From NCBI RefSeq assembly GCF_036323735.1, contig NC_086024.1:128858053-128922052 (forward strand): a stretch of DNA of 64,000 nucleotides, read 5' to 3'. Every line of letters starts with the position of its first letter. The first letter of the stretch is position 1. Below the pieces are notes generated by a model. It was not told where the DNA came from, searched no databases, and worked only from the letters and a program-made list of their open reading frames with translations. The stretch is from Rattus norvegicus. Taxonomy: Eukaryota > Chordata > Mammalia > Rodentia > Muridae. Of the stretch, positions 36,301 through 45,620 are shown one piece after another. The position numbers were made by a program, and so were the translations under genes.

Positions 36301-37500
36301 TATAATTTTCATAATGGCTCTATTGTATCAATTTACACCTGAGTGAAAATAGCTTTTTATTGGATTAAAATGGGAATAGTTGGAGATTGGTGTTTTGCTA
36401 TCCATTGTAATGCTGTGGAGTAGGGTCCAAAGACCTGGCTGTCCCAGAGACAAGGTACTTAGATGCTACATGCCCCTGTCCCCAAATTGTTTCTGATTGG
36501 TAAATAAAGATGCCAATAACCAATAGATGGGCAGCAGAGACATAGGTGGGTTTTAGGCTTCACAGGCATGGATTGTGAGGAGAACCATGAGGAGGAAAAA
36601 GTGAAGGAAGAGGAAGGAGAAGTCACTATGTGTTAGGAGTCAAGACAACTTGGCATGGAGGGCTGGCCAATTGTAGTTAAGAGCACCCCAGAAGATACAT
36701 AGTGAGTAATAACTCAGGGTTTCCATAGGAAAGTAGAAACTAATAGTGTAGAGGCTAGGCCACTGCCCAGTTATTGTTTAAGTTTTATTATAAATATAAA
36801 TCTTGTGTATGTCTTTCATCCAGGAACTTAAATAGCTAAGGTGGGGTAGAAAACTTTGCTGGGAATAAATAATTTCTACAACAAATTTCAACATTTCTTA
36901 TGCTCCAACATCGTTGTGATATACACCAGCATTGCACGGGGCATGGCTTCACATTTCCAGACTACCATGGGCTGGTGGTACAAATCTTAGTCCAGGGCTC
37001 TGAATGGGCCCTGGACAGCACAATAGACACCAATAGTTTGCACACCTAAGAAATGTGGTATAAGGGTCTAAGGGGATCTTTCCTCCTATTCTCAAGTTTT
37101 TCATTAGAATTGCCAGTTGCCAGTGATCCCTCCTTATTACCTTACTGCTACTATTGTGTGTTCTAGTCAGGTCGTAATGGCTGAGCACTGCATCAAAGAA
37201 TCTCAGGGCCTTCAGTTGATTGTGGGTGGCCATGTAGTGAGTTATGGATGATTCTGCAGTGGATTTTGGGTGGCTCTGCAGTGGACTGTGAGAAGCCCTG
37301 CAGCATAGCACAGGATGGTTGATACCCATGTGATCTAAATCCAAGCATAAACACTTGCCCTACATTGTCAACTGCATGAGTTCAACACCTTGGTGTACAG
37401 AGTGACTGGTTGCACACTCTTAGAAAAAGTATCTGGGCTATGATTTATCTCTCTTAGGCATGAGGGATCACAGGCATGCAGGTTTTCTCACACATTGAGC

Positions 37501-37536
<36 letters not shown>

Positions 37537-40500
37537 GAGCTGGGAACCGAACCCAGGGCATTGTGCTTGCTAGGCAAGCGCTCTACCACTGAGCTAAATC
37601 CCCAACCCCCACATTGAGCATCCTTACACACCCACATGGTCTTCACTGTCTACATTCAGAATCCAAAGTGAAAGATCCTCTGTTTCATTTCTTACCTGAG
37701 AGACTCTTACGTCCTTGGCTCCTGCGATCCCTGAAAGATCAGCCTGTGTGTTGAACACGTCCATGATGCCCAGCTCTGGAAGGATGTTTTCTAGTTTGTA
37801 GGTTTTGGACAGGGAAAACTTGGGTAGGTGGAGCTCATCTATTATCCTGATAATAAAAATATTTAAATTAAAGAGCCACAAGAACCTGTGTCCAATCAAC
37901 ACAACATATGTCTGAAGGGTAATCTTTTATAAGAGCCCTGTTGCTGGAGAAGAGTCCTCTATCCACCCATGCTTAGACCTCATGATTTTGGTTTTCCTAA
38001 AGCATTAATTATTCATCAGGGCCTGAGAGAATTTGAACTCCTGGCTTGATACTAACTTCCTTGAATGGGAAGATTTTACTTCTAGATCTGTAAAATGCAG
38101 CCCTTCCCTGTCATTTTGACCCTAGATATCACCTAATGACCCTTCTATTCACAATAGGAGACTGCATCAGACTCCAGCATTCCTTACCCTTAATTGTCCA
38201 TCTCAAACTCACCACTGCATCCAACTTCACTTTTAACTTATTAAATAATGAATAGTTCTGTTTTCATTCCCCCAAACCCTGTCATCTTTCTCAATTAGTA
38301 GATAGCCCAGAAGGATGAGAGTTTTGTGTCCATTCTTCTTGATACTCTCTCAGAGTCTAAGTCAAGGCTTGGCACATAGTAGGTCTTCAATTTACCATTC
38401 CATGAATGTGAAAGAGTGAGTAATAAGGTGTTTTGCAGGTTACAAGTAGCGCAGCTAATTTTCAATGGTGATATCCCAACCACAATTAGTTCTGTCTTCC
38501 AAAGACCCACTCAACATTCATTGTCATTTATAGCCTGTTAGAGACAGAGAAAACCTCCCCTCCTGGTTTGAGGTGCTCTCATTTAGTCAACAGCAAAAGC
38601 CACAGGAAAATCAGACAATAAATAATAGACAGAGGAAGGAAATTAAATTCAACTCACACATGACTCCTGTTGGCACCTTAACCACTACACTGGATATAAG
38701 GGAGACTCTGAGGTACATGGACACTGGGTATCATAAGAAGAGCAGTACAGGGATCAATTATGGTTCTGGGTCCTGAGGATATGCACCTGGGTTTCAGAGA
38801 GTCCGTCCACTTCCTGAGGGTCCCTGGATGTAAGCTGGCTTCCACCTGCTCCATCTTGCCCTGGTCAGGGAGGATGAACATGGCCTTGCCATGGCCTTTG
38901 TAATTCAGCTCCACCACAGTACATTTCAGTTCCTCATCCCAGAAGTAGGGTGTGGTCAAGTCCTCAGTTTTCATCATGAGCACTTTCACGGGCCTCCTGC
39001 TGTCCAATATGAATTTTCCCATGAATGTGTCATCAGGGTCAAAGGGCACACTCCACTGGCCTAAAGGTGAAGCAAATCATCACATTGTAATAGCTTAAAA
39101 ACACTCCAACTCCTTCCTATCTGTGCTCTGCTTCTGAGTTGTGAGAGCAATTCACCCTTTTTCAGTCACCCAGATTTACCCTCAGGATGGCATATGCTCA
39201 ACTGGAAAAAAATCTTGGTAGGTAAACAATATGGTAGCAATGAAAATCCAGGCTTAGTTTGAAAAGGGTACCTCAAGACCACAGCTTAACTACATGAGCT
39301 CCTCACACAGTCAGGCGTGTGTGGTGGAGTGTGTAATAGAGGCCAGAGTGAACGTTGTGAGACTGGAGACAGGGGAGATGTGAGGGTCCTTTCTTCCTCA
39401 GTGGAACCATGTTTAGAAGGCAATAGCTTGTGGGATATGTTTTAGTAGAAATAAACTCCACAGATGGAGTTCTCCCACATCGTGAGCAGTATACAATTTC
39501 TTAGACTGTAGGGAAAATATGAGTAATTAGTCCTCCTTGCCCACATGGGAATTGACCACATTGACAATGAGAGATATCAGCTCAAGCTTATTTCAGATTG
39601 CTAATCCCTGTACCCAGTAACAACACACATTGTGGGTCTTGATGGTAAAACAATTCCTTGTTCTCAGCATCTCATAGCATGAACATACATCCTACCTCAA
39701 ATCAAGGAGCACTTGAGACTGTGTCCTGTGTAAGTGAGACAGCCATTCCTACAGTCTAACCCTTCAGGCGGTCACACTGCCTTGACCATCCCCAGCCCAC
39801 AGCAGCTCTGTCATCTGTCCTCTGCCTTCTATCCTCCTGAGCTCTGACCTCCTGTTTTATATTTCTCTCTACTGTCACCTTGATTTTCCGCCTAGAGCTG
39901 AGTCTTTCCCTCCCTATATCCCAGACTAACTTTAATTAGCCCAGATCCACCCAACGTCTGGTCACATCATTACTTCTTTCAGGCAGTGATTTCTGGGATG
40001 CCACACTGCTCCCTGGTCTCTATCGGGCAGGGAGTTATGGTTGTGGGTTCCCTGGACTTTCCCCCAACTAATCTTACCTATACTGTCTCCAACTGAGTCT
40101 CTGAACATCATGGTGACAAGTCCCAGCAGATTCTTTTCCCCAGGAATATGTCTTAGGAATTCAGATCTTTCATATATTAATTTTATAAAAGTAAAATTCT
40201 AAGAAGCAACCAGGCATTAACACAGAACACTGCCTGGTTCACAGTCCCCTTTTCTAATGACTTTTCCCAGTCCCTGATTCTCCATGCTCCTATTCAGCTC
40301 ATTACACATTAGGGTCAGGGGAGAAGTCCTATGTAGGAACTGCCCTCGGGGCTCTTCACTAGTTTTTAGTTATGATGTTTTTCCATTTAGATTAGGGTAG
40401 CTAGCCTCCTTCAGATCAAGAATTCCCAGCCCACCAGGACCCTGCTGGAGACCAACACATGGGCTACCTCATGTGGAAACGTATTAGAAATGACTGATAT

Positions 40501-41470
40501 GGTCAGACTGAGGGATCTGATTTGTTTATGGTAGCCATGGCTTCAGCCTACTCTGGAGGGCAGGCATGTGAAGACAGGGTATTCTGTTAGTAAGTTTAAG
40601 TCACGGCCCAATTCAACACTCTTGGATTAACAGTTCACTGCTTCTGTTAGGCATGTTCTAGGAATTACATCAATATCTGAAAAAATCTTACAGGAGAAGT
40701 AGGCTTTGTGTAATAAAGAGAGACACACATGACTCTGAGGACCTGGGCACCTTCTTTCCAGTGGTTAGTATAAGGATACAGGTTCCCAGGCAACATCCTC
40801 TCCCTTAATTCACCAAACAATGATCATTCTTACCTGTAAAGAGGAGGAAATTCAACATCACTATCGATGTTCTTTCCTCTAGTTCTGTGACCATTTCCTT
40901 GATTTTCCCCTGGCTCTGTATCATCACATAGTCATTGATGAACTTTCTTGCCTCACAAGTCTGCTGGAAGTCAGTTGCGAAGACCTCAGTCTGGTACAGA
41001 GCCTTTGCCTTCTCCTTAAAACCATTCAGGATCTGCAGGTGCTTTTCAACAAACAGGAGATTAGCTCTGCTTATCTGTCCCTGGCCCCCTGGCTGGCTAA
41101 GCCTTTGTAGGAGGTCCCTATAGTTCTGGTGGATGTCTATCTCAGTGGTCTCTGTGAGATTGAACTTGAGACCTTCTAGAATCTCCTGTAAGGTGTTGCC
41201 CTTTGCGCCCAGAGACAAAGAGGCCAAGGCAGCTGAGATGCTAAGTGGGGAGAAGGCAATATTTTTATTTGGATTCTTCAAAGCCAACTCTTTGTAGAGA
41301 CTGAAGGCAAAGTCAGTGTTGATGGAGGCCAGTGTCCCACTGTCCAATTGTTTTTTAGTATCTTGGTCCTTCTGGACTTCAGGGTGCCTTCCTAGTGTGC
41401 CATCTCTGCAGCAGAGAGCAGCAGGACAGATCACGGCCGTGATGATCCCCAAAACTACAATGAAGGCCAT
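27108..41470 (-). CDS. Serpina3-like: Serpina3-family serine protease inhibitor, intact 4-coding-exon gene (unit 2)
   Basis: Four coding exons (637, 274, 151 and 201 bp) splice to 1,263 bp, giving 420 residues plus stop, with intron phases 1, 2 and 0 as in SERPINA3. The product starts with a hydrophobic signal peptide (MAFIVVLGIITAVICPAALC), so it should be secreted. Family landmarks are FAFSLYKELALKNP, NIAFSPLSISAAL, FDPDDTFM, LPKFSLS and the hinge GTEAEATT. Human SERPINA3 inhibits chymotrypsin-like proteases; rodent paralogues differ mainly in the reactive loop. Counting from the hinge puts Arg at P1 and Pro at P1', which is odd because Pro at P1' usually resists trypsin-like cleavage. The near-invariant NRPF motif of strand 5B reads VRKF. 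The non-coding first exon was not found. No frameshift or stop is present, so the gene is probably translated. I cannot say which named rat paralogue it is. Confidence 0.88.
27616..27900 (+). mobile_element. Truncated left LTR of an element in serpin intron 4
   Basis: It shares attgtaatgct, ctgtccccaagttatttctg and ataaagc-type runs with 36,381-36,884 and 55,051-55,570. It begins TGTTGAG right after GTTTC (27,611-27,615) and fades near 27,900, so about 220 bp of its 3' side is missing. Orientation is assumed from the polyadenylation-like aataaag. Confidence 0.65.
28108..29271 (+). promoter_or_regulatory. L1 5' UTR promoter with 608-bp tandem monomers
   Basis: The motif agacaccgccggaacctgaa recurs at 28,141 and 28,749. 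About 330 bp after each start are nearly identical, giving one full and one partial monomer. In rat L1 such monomers carry the internal promoter. The region is far richer in CpG than its surroundings. Confidence 0.85.
29272..30345 (+). CDS. LINE-1 ORF1p, RNA-binding coiled-coil protein
   Basis: 357 residues starting MARGKRRNPSNRNQ. A coiled coil spans roughly residues 45-165 (heptad-rich ENINKQVKAYREESQK onward). An RRM-like core follows at about 170-265 (NLRIIGIEESED) and a C-terminal domain after that (YPAKLSINIDGETKIF). ORF1p trimers coat L1 RNA and act as nucleic-acid chaperones. The frame is uninterrupted. Confidence 0.95.
   Translation: MARGKRRNPSNRNQDYMPSSEPNSPTQTNMEYPNTPEKQDLVTKSYLIMMLEDFKKDMNTLREAQENINKQVKAYREESQKSLKEFQENTIKQLKELKMEIEAIKKEHMETTLDIENQKKRQGAVDTSLTNRIQEMEERISGAEDSIEIIDSTVKDNVKRKKLLVQNIQEIQDSMRRSNLRIIGIEESEDSQLKGPVNIFNKIIEENFPNLKKEIPIDIQEAYRTPNRLDQKRNTSRHIIVKTPNAQNKERILKAVREKGQVTYKGRPIRITPDFSPETMKARRSWTDVIQTLREHKCQPRLLYPAKLSINIDGETKIFRDKTKFTQYLSTNPALQRIINGKAQHKEASYTLEEARN
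30405..34232 (+). CDS. LINE-1 ORF2p, endonuclease/reverse transcriptase
   Basis: 1,275 residues, the usual full length. The N-terminal endonuclease has the expected residues: Asn16 (SLNINGLN), Glu45 (LQETH), Asp147 and Asn149 (VGDFN), and the His pair near 232-233 (SDHHG). The reverse transcriptase catalytic motif FADD is at 701-704. The C-terminal zinc knuckle C-X3-C-X7-H-X4-C is complete (Cys1131, Cys1135, His1143, Cys1148). ORF2p nicks target DNA and copies L1 RNA by target-primed reverse transcription. No stop or frameshift was found, so it may be active, though missense damage cannot be excluded by eye. Confidence 0.95.
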   Translation: MNIKGSNNHYSLISLNINGLNSPIKRHRLTNWIRNEDPAFCCLQETHLRDKDRHYLRVKGWKTTFQANGQKKQAGVAILISNKINFQLKVIKKDKEGHFIFIKGKIHQDELSILNIYAPNTRAPTYVKETLLKLKTHIAPHTIIVGDFNTPLSSMDRSWKQKLNSDVDRLREVMSQMDLTDIYRTFYPKAKGYTFFSAPHGTFSKIDHIIGQKTGLNRYRKIEIIPCMLSDHHGLKLVFNNNKGRMPTYTWKLNNALLNDNLVKEEIKKEIKNFLEFNENEDTTYPNLWDTMKAVLRGKLIALSACRKKQERAYVSSLTAHLKALEQKEANTPRRSRRQEIIKLRAEINQVETKRTIERINRTKSSFFEKINKIDKPLARLTRGHRECVQINKIRNEKGDITTNSEEIQKIIRSYYKNLYSTKFENLQEMDNFLDRYQVSKLNQEQINQLNNPITPKEIEAVIKGLPTKKSPGPDGFSAEFYQTFIEDLIPILSKLFHKIETDGALPNSFYEATITLIPKPHKDTTKKENFRPISLMNIDAKILNKILANRIQEHIKTIIHHDQVGFIPGMQGWFNIRKTINVIHHINKLKEQNHMIISLDAEKAFDKIQHPFMIKVLERIGIQGPYLNIVKAIYSKPVANIKLNGEKLEAIPLKSGTRQGCPLSPYLFNIVLEVLARAIRQQKEIKGIQIGKEEVKISLFADDMIVYLSDPKSSTRELLKLINNFSKVAGYKINSNKSVAFLYTKEKQAEKEIRETTPFIIDPNNIKYLGVTLTKQVKDLYNKNFKTLRKEIEEDLRRWKDLPCSWIGRINIVKMAILPKAIYRFNAIPIKIPIQFFKELDRTICKFIWNNKKPRIAKAILNNKRTSGGITIPELKQYYRAIVIKTAWYWYRDRQIDQWNRIEDPEMNPHTYGHLIFDKGAKTIQWKKDSIFSKWCWFNWRATCRRMQIDPCLSPCTKLKSKWIKDLHIKPDTLKLIEEKLGKHLEHMGTGKNFLNKTPMAYALRSRIDKWDLIKLQSFCKAKDTVVRTKRQPTDWEKIFTNPTTDRGLISKIYKELKKLDRRETNNPIKKWGSELNKEFTAEECRMAEKHLKKCSTSLVIREMQIKTTLRFHLTPVRMAKIKNSGDSRCWRGCGERGTLLHCWWDCRLVKPFWKSVWRFLRKLDIELPEDPAIPRLGIYPKDASTYKRDTCSTMFIAALFIIARKWKEPRCPSTEEWIQKMWYIYTMEYYSAIKNNESMKFVGKWLELENIILSELTQSQKDIHGMHSLISGY
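34805..34878 (+). other. G-rich polypurine tract in the L1 3' UTR
   Basis: Several runs of three to six G (ggggggaggg, aatggggggagggttggg) can form G-quadruplexes. This is a conserved feature of rodent and primate L1 3' UTRs. Confidence 0.8.
34960..36380. other. Probable internal remnant of the intron 4 LTR element
   Basis: AT-rich DNA between the L1 and the right LTR, with no recognisable gag or pol. Its place between two LTR copies suggests it is what remains of the internal region. An ID fragment sits at 35,556-35,603. Confidence 0.45.
35556..35603 (-). mobile_element. Truncated ID SINE with target duplication
   Basis: A T-run then ggttctttttttcggagctg and gggaccgaa, the 3' end of ID, in minus orientation. 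gcaaaatttcatcctt flanks it at 35,540-35,555 and 35,604-35,619. Confidence 0.88.
36381..36884 (+). mobile_element. Right LTR of the intron 4 element
   Basis: It begins TGGAGATTGG after a purine-rich aaaatgggaatag and ends ctacaacaa followed by ATTTC. It aligns over its length with the solo LTR of unit 3. Confidence 0.68.
37507..37609 (-). mobile_element. ID SINE (tRNA-derived, BC1 family)
   Basis: The minus strand reads ggggttggggatttagctca and agcgcttgcctagcaagc, the ID body, with a long A tail. The duplication cacattgagcatcctt lies at 37,491-37,506 and 37,610-37,625. ID abundance points to rat. Confidence 0.95.
37696..37846 (-). CDS. Serpina3-like: Serpin coding exon 4 of the intact gene
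   Basis: This 151-bp exon has acceptor ATTATCAG at 37,847 and donor CTCAG|GTAAGA at 37,695. It encodes IIDELHLPKFSLSKTYKLEN onward through ADLSGIAGAKDVRVSQ, the conserved pre-hinge segment. An ID SINE lies 86 bp downstream of the donor. Confidence 0.87.
38787..39060 (-). CDS. Serpina3-like: Serpin coding exon 3 of the intact gene
   Basis: This 274-bp exon is flanked by a CTTTAG acceptor (39,061-39,066) and a donor reading CCCAG|GTGCAT. It encodes the QWSVPFDPDDTFMGKF to WTDSLKP segment (beta-sheet A and sheet B/C core). The donor departs from the GTRAGT consensus at positions +4 and +5. The unit 3 copy also has a non-consensus donor here. Confidence 0.85.
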
Positions 41471-41480
41471 CTTCTCCGTT
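40834..41480 (-). CDS. Serpina3-like: Serpin coding exon 2 (start codon exon) of the intact gene
   Basis: The ATG is at 41,470-41,468, chosen because it opens the signal peptide and aligns with the ATG of the other two copies. An acceptor (pyrimidine run then AG at 41,482-41,481) leaves a 10-nt 5' UTR stub. An upstream in-frame ATG at 41,521 lies in the intron side and is unlikely to be used. The exon ends in ...TTTACAG followed by a GTAAGA donor at 40,833, phase 1. It encodes the signal peptide, helices A to F and an NLT glycosylation sequon. Confidence 0.88.
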
Positions 41481-42640
41481 CTTTGGGATGAAAAATAAAC
41501 ATCCTTTGAGTCAGGGAGCACCAGCTGATGCTCTGCCCATCTCCTATTTCTCCCACCTGGCAGACATTATGCTCTGCTCTGCTGTGCTACCTGTCTCTTT
41601 GACTGCCCATGGGAAGTGTTTTGGAAACTCAATGGCATTGCTATATAATTTGCTCCCGCCTACCACAGAGGAACTGCTGTTGCAGAAGCCTATTTCTCCA
41701 TTTAAAAGAATAGCATTCAGAAGGGGAGGGTCTTTTCAGCCCCACAAATGAAAAGAGAGAAGAACCTGGAGCTTGACACAATCATTGTGCAGTCTTAATG
41801 TATAATACATTCTCCCTTTTGGGATTGGCATAAGGTCACATTAGAGGTCAGGAAACCCTCTTCCTTTGCAAGTGTGCCCTCACCTATCAAGAATCTCTAA
41901 TCCACACTGAAGAAAGGAACCTTGGATAAACTTTGTATCCCTTAATCTAGTGCATGTTTCTGGGAGTCAGGAGATTAATTGAGAGAAAACATTGGATATA
42001 TCTGGCTCAGTGCCAAATCCCTGTCATCCCTGAGAATACCTAATAGAAGGACCAATAGGGAGAGGTTTTTACAACCTTACCAGGGTACCACCTGGCCTCA
42101 GGCTTGGGAGGCATCCAGACTAGAAAAAACCAAAATGGTTTTCAAGTGTCTGATACCTGTACCAGATTTTAATTTGTCCGACAGTGTGGCTGTGTGGTGG
42201 CAAGCAAATATCTAGTTCTCTGTAGGCAGCCTGTTGTGTGCCCCATTGACATGATTGGGAAAAGTGACTGGCTCATTACGGATTTTGGAGAGGATGTGGA
42301 GCATGTCTAGAAGGCTAAGTCTTCTATACTCCCCTTCAGTAAAGAACACACTTAACTTTTTGATAATGATAAACGTAGCCTCCCATTCGCAACTTTTGTC
42401 CACACTGTACAAGAGTTGAGATGGGAAAGTAGATGAGAGAGAGGAATGGAAAGGCAAGGAAGGATAGAGAAGAAAGGGGACAAAATGAGTTGTGGGAGAA
42501 AGAGGAGTGGAAAAGTGCAAGGAAGAGGGGGTAGGGCAATAAAAGAGGGAAGAAGGAGTAGGATGAGAGAGCCAAAAGGAAAATGGAGGGGAGAGGAGAC
42601 TGAAAAGGTGTAGAATGGCTGAGCTGTTGACTTCGTTTTC
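41481..42640. repeat. Upstream flank of the intact serpin gene
   Basis: It matches 3,555-5,250 and 60,059-61,170. An attatatag-like sequence (minus strand, near 41,650) is present in this copy but not in the others. I could not place the first exon or a start site. Confidence 0.6.
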
Positions 42641-44821
42641 TTGCTAGGTGAGAATGTCGACCTTCTTAGCCATGGATTTCCCAGGGAATATTGTGGTCCA
42701 TGACCCCAAGGTATCTCCTGTCTTAAGTGAGTGTGGCAGTGAGGCCACCTCTCCTAGATGAATTCTCTAATTATCCTGTTCACTCCTGGCCATTATATCA
42801 ACATCTGAGCTAGGCCTGGTCTCAGTACTTCCTCTGTGGAAGGCCAGAAGGAACAGGCTCCTCTCACTTTCCAGTAGCATAGCCCATGGCACCTGCAACT
42901 TCTATAGCCTTGATGATCTAGACGAGAGTGAAGTTTCTATACATTACAGACATGTCCCCTGACTCAACCCCCATTGTCTAAGAATAACTTCTCACCACCC
43001 AAACCAAGACTGCAAGTCACAGCCAGTAACACAACCTTGAGAAGACTTCTGTCTCTGTCCCCAGATAGAAGGTTTTCTGAAGATTACCTGCAGACACGAT
43101 GCCAGCTGCCAGTATCCTTGTTAGGTGAGTCCAGTGCAGCGTTGCTGTCTTTCTGGTGTGCTTTTTCCTCTACCACACCAATGTGCATTCATCTCCAGGG
43201 ACTCCTCCCTGCTGTTACAAAATGCTAATCAAGACATCCTGGGTTCTGTGCTCATATTTGAGATGGACAGACAGGATGATTTATGGTGAGAGTGACTACA
43301 GGCTTTATATTGCAGAACACGACCTGGTGGGAAATCCACTAATAGCATTCTAAACTAGAGGCCAACTTCTGTTTCTGTAATAGCTTAAAGGTCAGTCTGG
43401 AACTGGTGAGTAGTCAAAGCCAAAGACAGGGCATCAGCCCTGACCCACTTGTCACAAGGAAGAGAAGAGACGAATCTTCCCAAGTTACTTCACAAAGGAT
43501 ACAACTCTATGTCTGTGCTCCTTGGTCTCATTATGGAAACTCACAGAATAATAAACACATGTCTCAATGTTTACAGGCCTTTGCCTGCATCTATATTACC
43601 TTCCTTTCTGCCAGAAAGGCTATTTCTTAAGGGAGGCCGCCTGTGCTTGGCAGTGGAGGAAATCGAAAAGAGCCTGTGTCTGCAGAGAGTACCTGCCTCG
43701 TTAGAATTTCTGTTCAATGGAGAGAATGGAGTCTGGAGGATATATCCTGAGGCCTAAGACCTAAGACCTATCTTGCTTGAAGTTCCCTGTAAAGAGAATC
43801 TCTTGCCTACTCTATGTACAGAACCATCCCTTTTCAACCAAAACCTGAGGGACTATTAGCTGAGGCAGGAAATAGGAGGTGAGACATTTGGTAGAGAGAG
43901 GAACTCTCTGATTGAGTCAGGTTCAGGAAGAGAGTCTGCCTGGACTTTGAGGAGACAGATCAGGAAAAGGAGAGGTAAGCAGCTTCATGGCAGAATTTAG
44001 ACTAGTTCAAATGAGATAATTGGGTTACAAGGTAGGAGAAGTGATACAAAGCTTGTGACTCAGGCATTTTATTCATAAATAATGTCTCAGAATCATTATT
44101 TTGGGAACTGTGGTATATTGGACAGTTCACAGTTACAGTTTTGGTTTGATGTTTTGCTTTCTGTATGTCAGAACCAAAGCCTGTGACAACAGAAACGATT
44201 ACCTCAGCAGACAACTAGGTGCACCCCAAATGCTAAGAATGGCAGCTCATGATGGTTTGAGCCTTGATGAGCTTCCCCCATCTTGTCGAGGCTGCCTCTC
44301 AGGCATCCACCCATGCCCTTTCAACTTGCCTTCATCTGTGACTTTCTTTTTTAAAACTGTAAAGTATCGATGAGACTGCTTCCACATAGGAACAGGGAAT
44401 TCATGTAATGGAAATCTGTGTTCTCTGACTGCTGTCACCCAAAATGGCTCAGGAATGAAGGTTCTTTTTCCCTTTTGGATGAGAGTTGTAAATTTTGTGT
44501 CAACAGTGCTGTTAGATACTCAGTAACACCTTTTTATTCCCAAAGTTGCTGTCCCATATTAGAAGTGCACGTTCTAAGAAGAAGCAATATGGTGGGGAAA
44601 ATAAGATTTATAGTGGGTCACTTCATGCCAAAAATGTAGATCACCTATGACCATTCCTGTTTTCCAGGAAGCACCCTAACATCCCCACAATTCTGCTACT
44701 TCAGGAAGGGACACCTAAGTCTGCTTCAATTTAGATAACCTGAATCGGCTCACACCTGCCTACCTGCTGTCAAAGAAATATCTGTTTGTTCCTCTGATAC
44801 TTTGCTTGTTCTCCTGCACAC

Positions 44822-44943
44822 TGACACAGACACAGATACAGACACACATACATACACATACACACACACACATACAGCTACACACAGACACATACACTCA
44901 TACACACACATGCATACACACACAGAGGTGTGTTGGGGAGAGT

Positions 44944-44992
<49 letters not shown>
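44822..44992. repeat. (CA)n/(GA)n compound microsatellite
   Basis: Interrupted CA repeats at 44,822-44,925 are followed by an (AG)n tract at 44,945-44,992. Open frames across it are low-complexity artefacts. Confidence 0.9.
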
Positions 44993-44997
<5 letters not shown>

Positions 44998-45214
44998 CAT
45001 TGGCAAATTTCATCTCTAATAAATTTTTTTACCAGGTTATTGTCCATTTTGATGCATCACTGCTTCCTGGCTAATGTTTGACTCTAACTAAAACGAAGTG
45101 CCATTTTTATACACTTCCCAGGGAAGATGACTTTGTTTGGCTGCATGCTGTTGCCCACCATATTCGCCCTCCCTGTTTAGAGTTGGCCTTTCTAGCTGGT
45201 TTTCTCCTCCTCTG

Positions 45215-45620
45215 TGCTTACTAGATTTATTTCAAATCAACACAACTAGCCTGAGTTGAGAAAATGTAATCTTAAACGACAAATGCCTATGTAAGGTCTG
45301 GTTCCAGGCAAGCACATAGGATATATTTTTAATTATGTTAAATTAGAGAGCTCAGCCAATGAGGGTGCTATCATCTCTGGCTCATGGTCCTGGGCTTTTA
45401 TAAATAAGGAGGCAGAGCAAGCCATGTGAAGTAAGCCAGTAAGCAGCACCCCTCCATAACTGCTGTAACAGCTTCTGCCTACTGCTTTCTGACCTGTTTG
45501 GCTTTCTGTCCTGATTCTCCTTAATGGTAAACACTGTTTAATATACAGAAACCCCTTCCTCCCCAACTTGCTTACTGGTCATGGTGTTTCATGACAGCAA
45601 TAGAAACTATAACTGAGGCA
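45215..45620 (+). mobile_element. Rodent interspersed repeat, unit 2 copy
   Basis: It includes ccccaacttgcttactggtc and gcaatagaaactataactga, matching 4,271-4,673. The same position is occupied in unit 1 (9,850-10,258, reversed) and unit 3 (63,820 onward). Confidence 0.55.

Larger units (their letters stand above)
27309..37695 (-). other. Intron 4 of the intact serpin gene, enlarged by nested mobile elements
   Basis: The intron is about 10.4 kb here against about 1.5 kb in unit 3 (54,735-56,262). The excess is an LTR element (27,616-36,884) with a 6.84-kb L1 inside it, plus two ID insertions (35,556-35,603 and 37,507-37,609). Confidence 0.8.

Noticed and set aside
41646..41654. TATA-like attatatag about 180 bp upstream of the intact serpin start codon
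   Set aside because: The exon 2 acceptor at 41,481 implies an upstream non-coding exon, so a promoter here is not supported, and paralogues lack the motif.
44750..45081. Long open frames rich in Thr-His or Leu-Ser
   Set aside because: They are translations of the (CA)n/(GA)n microsatellite.
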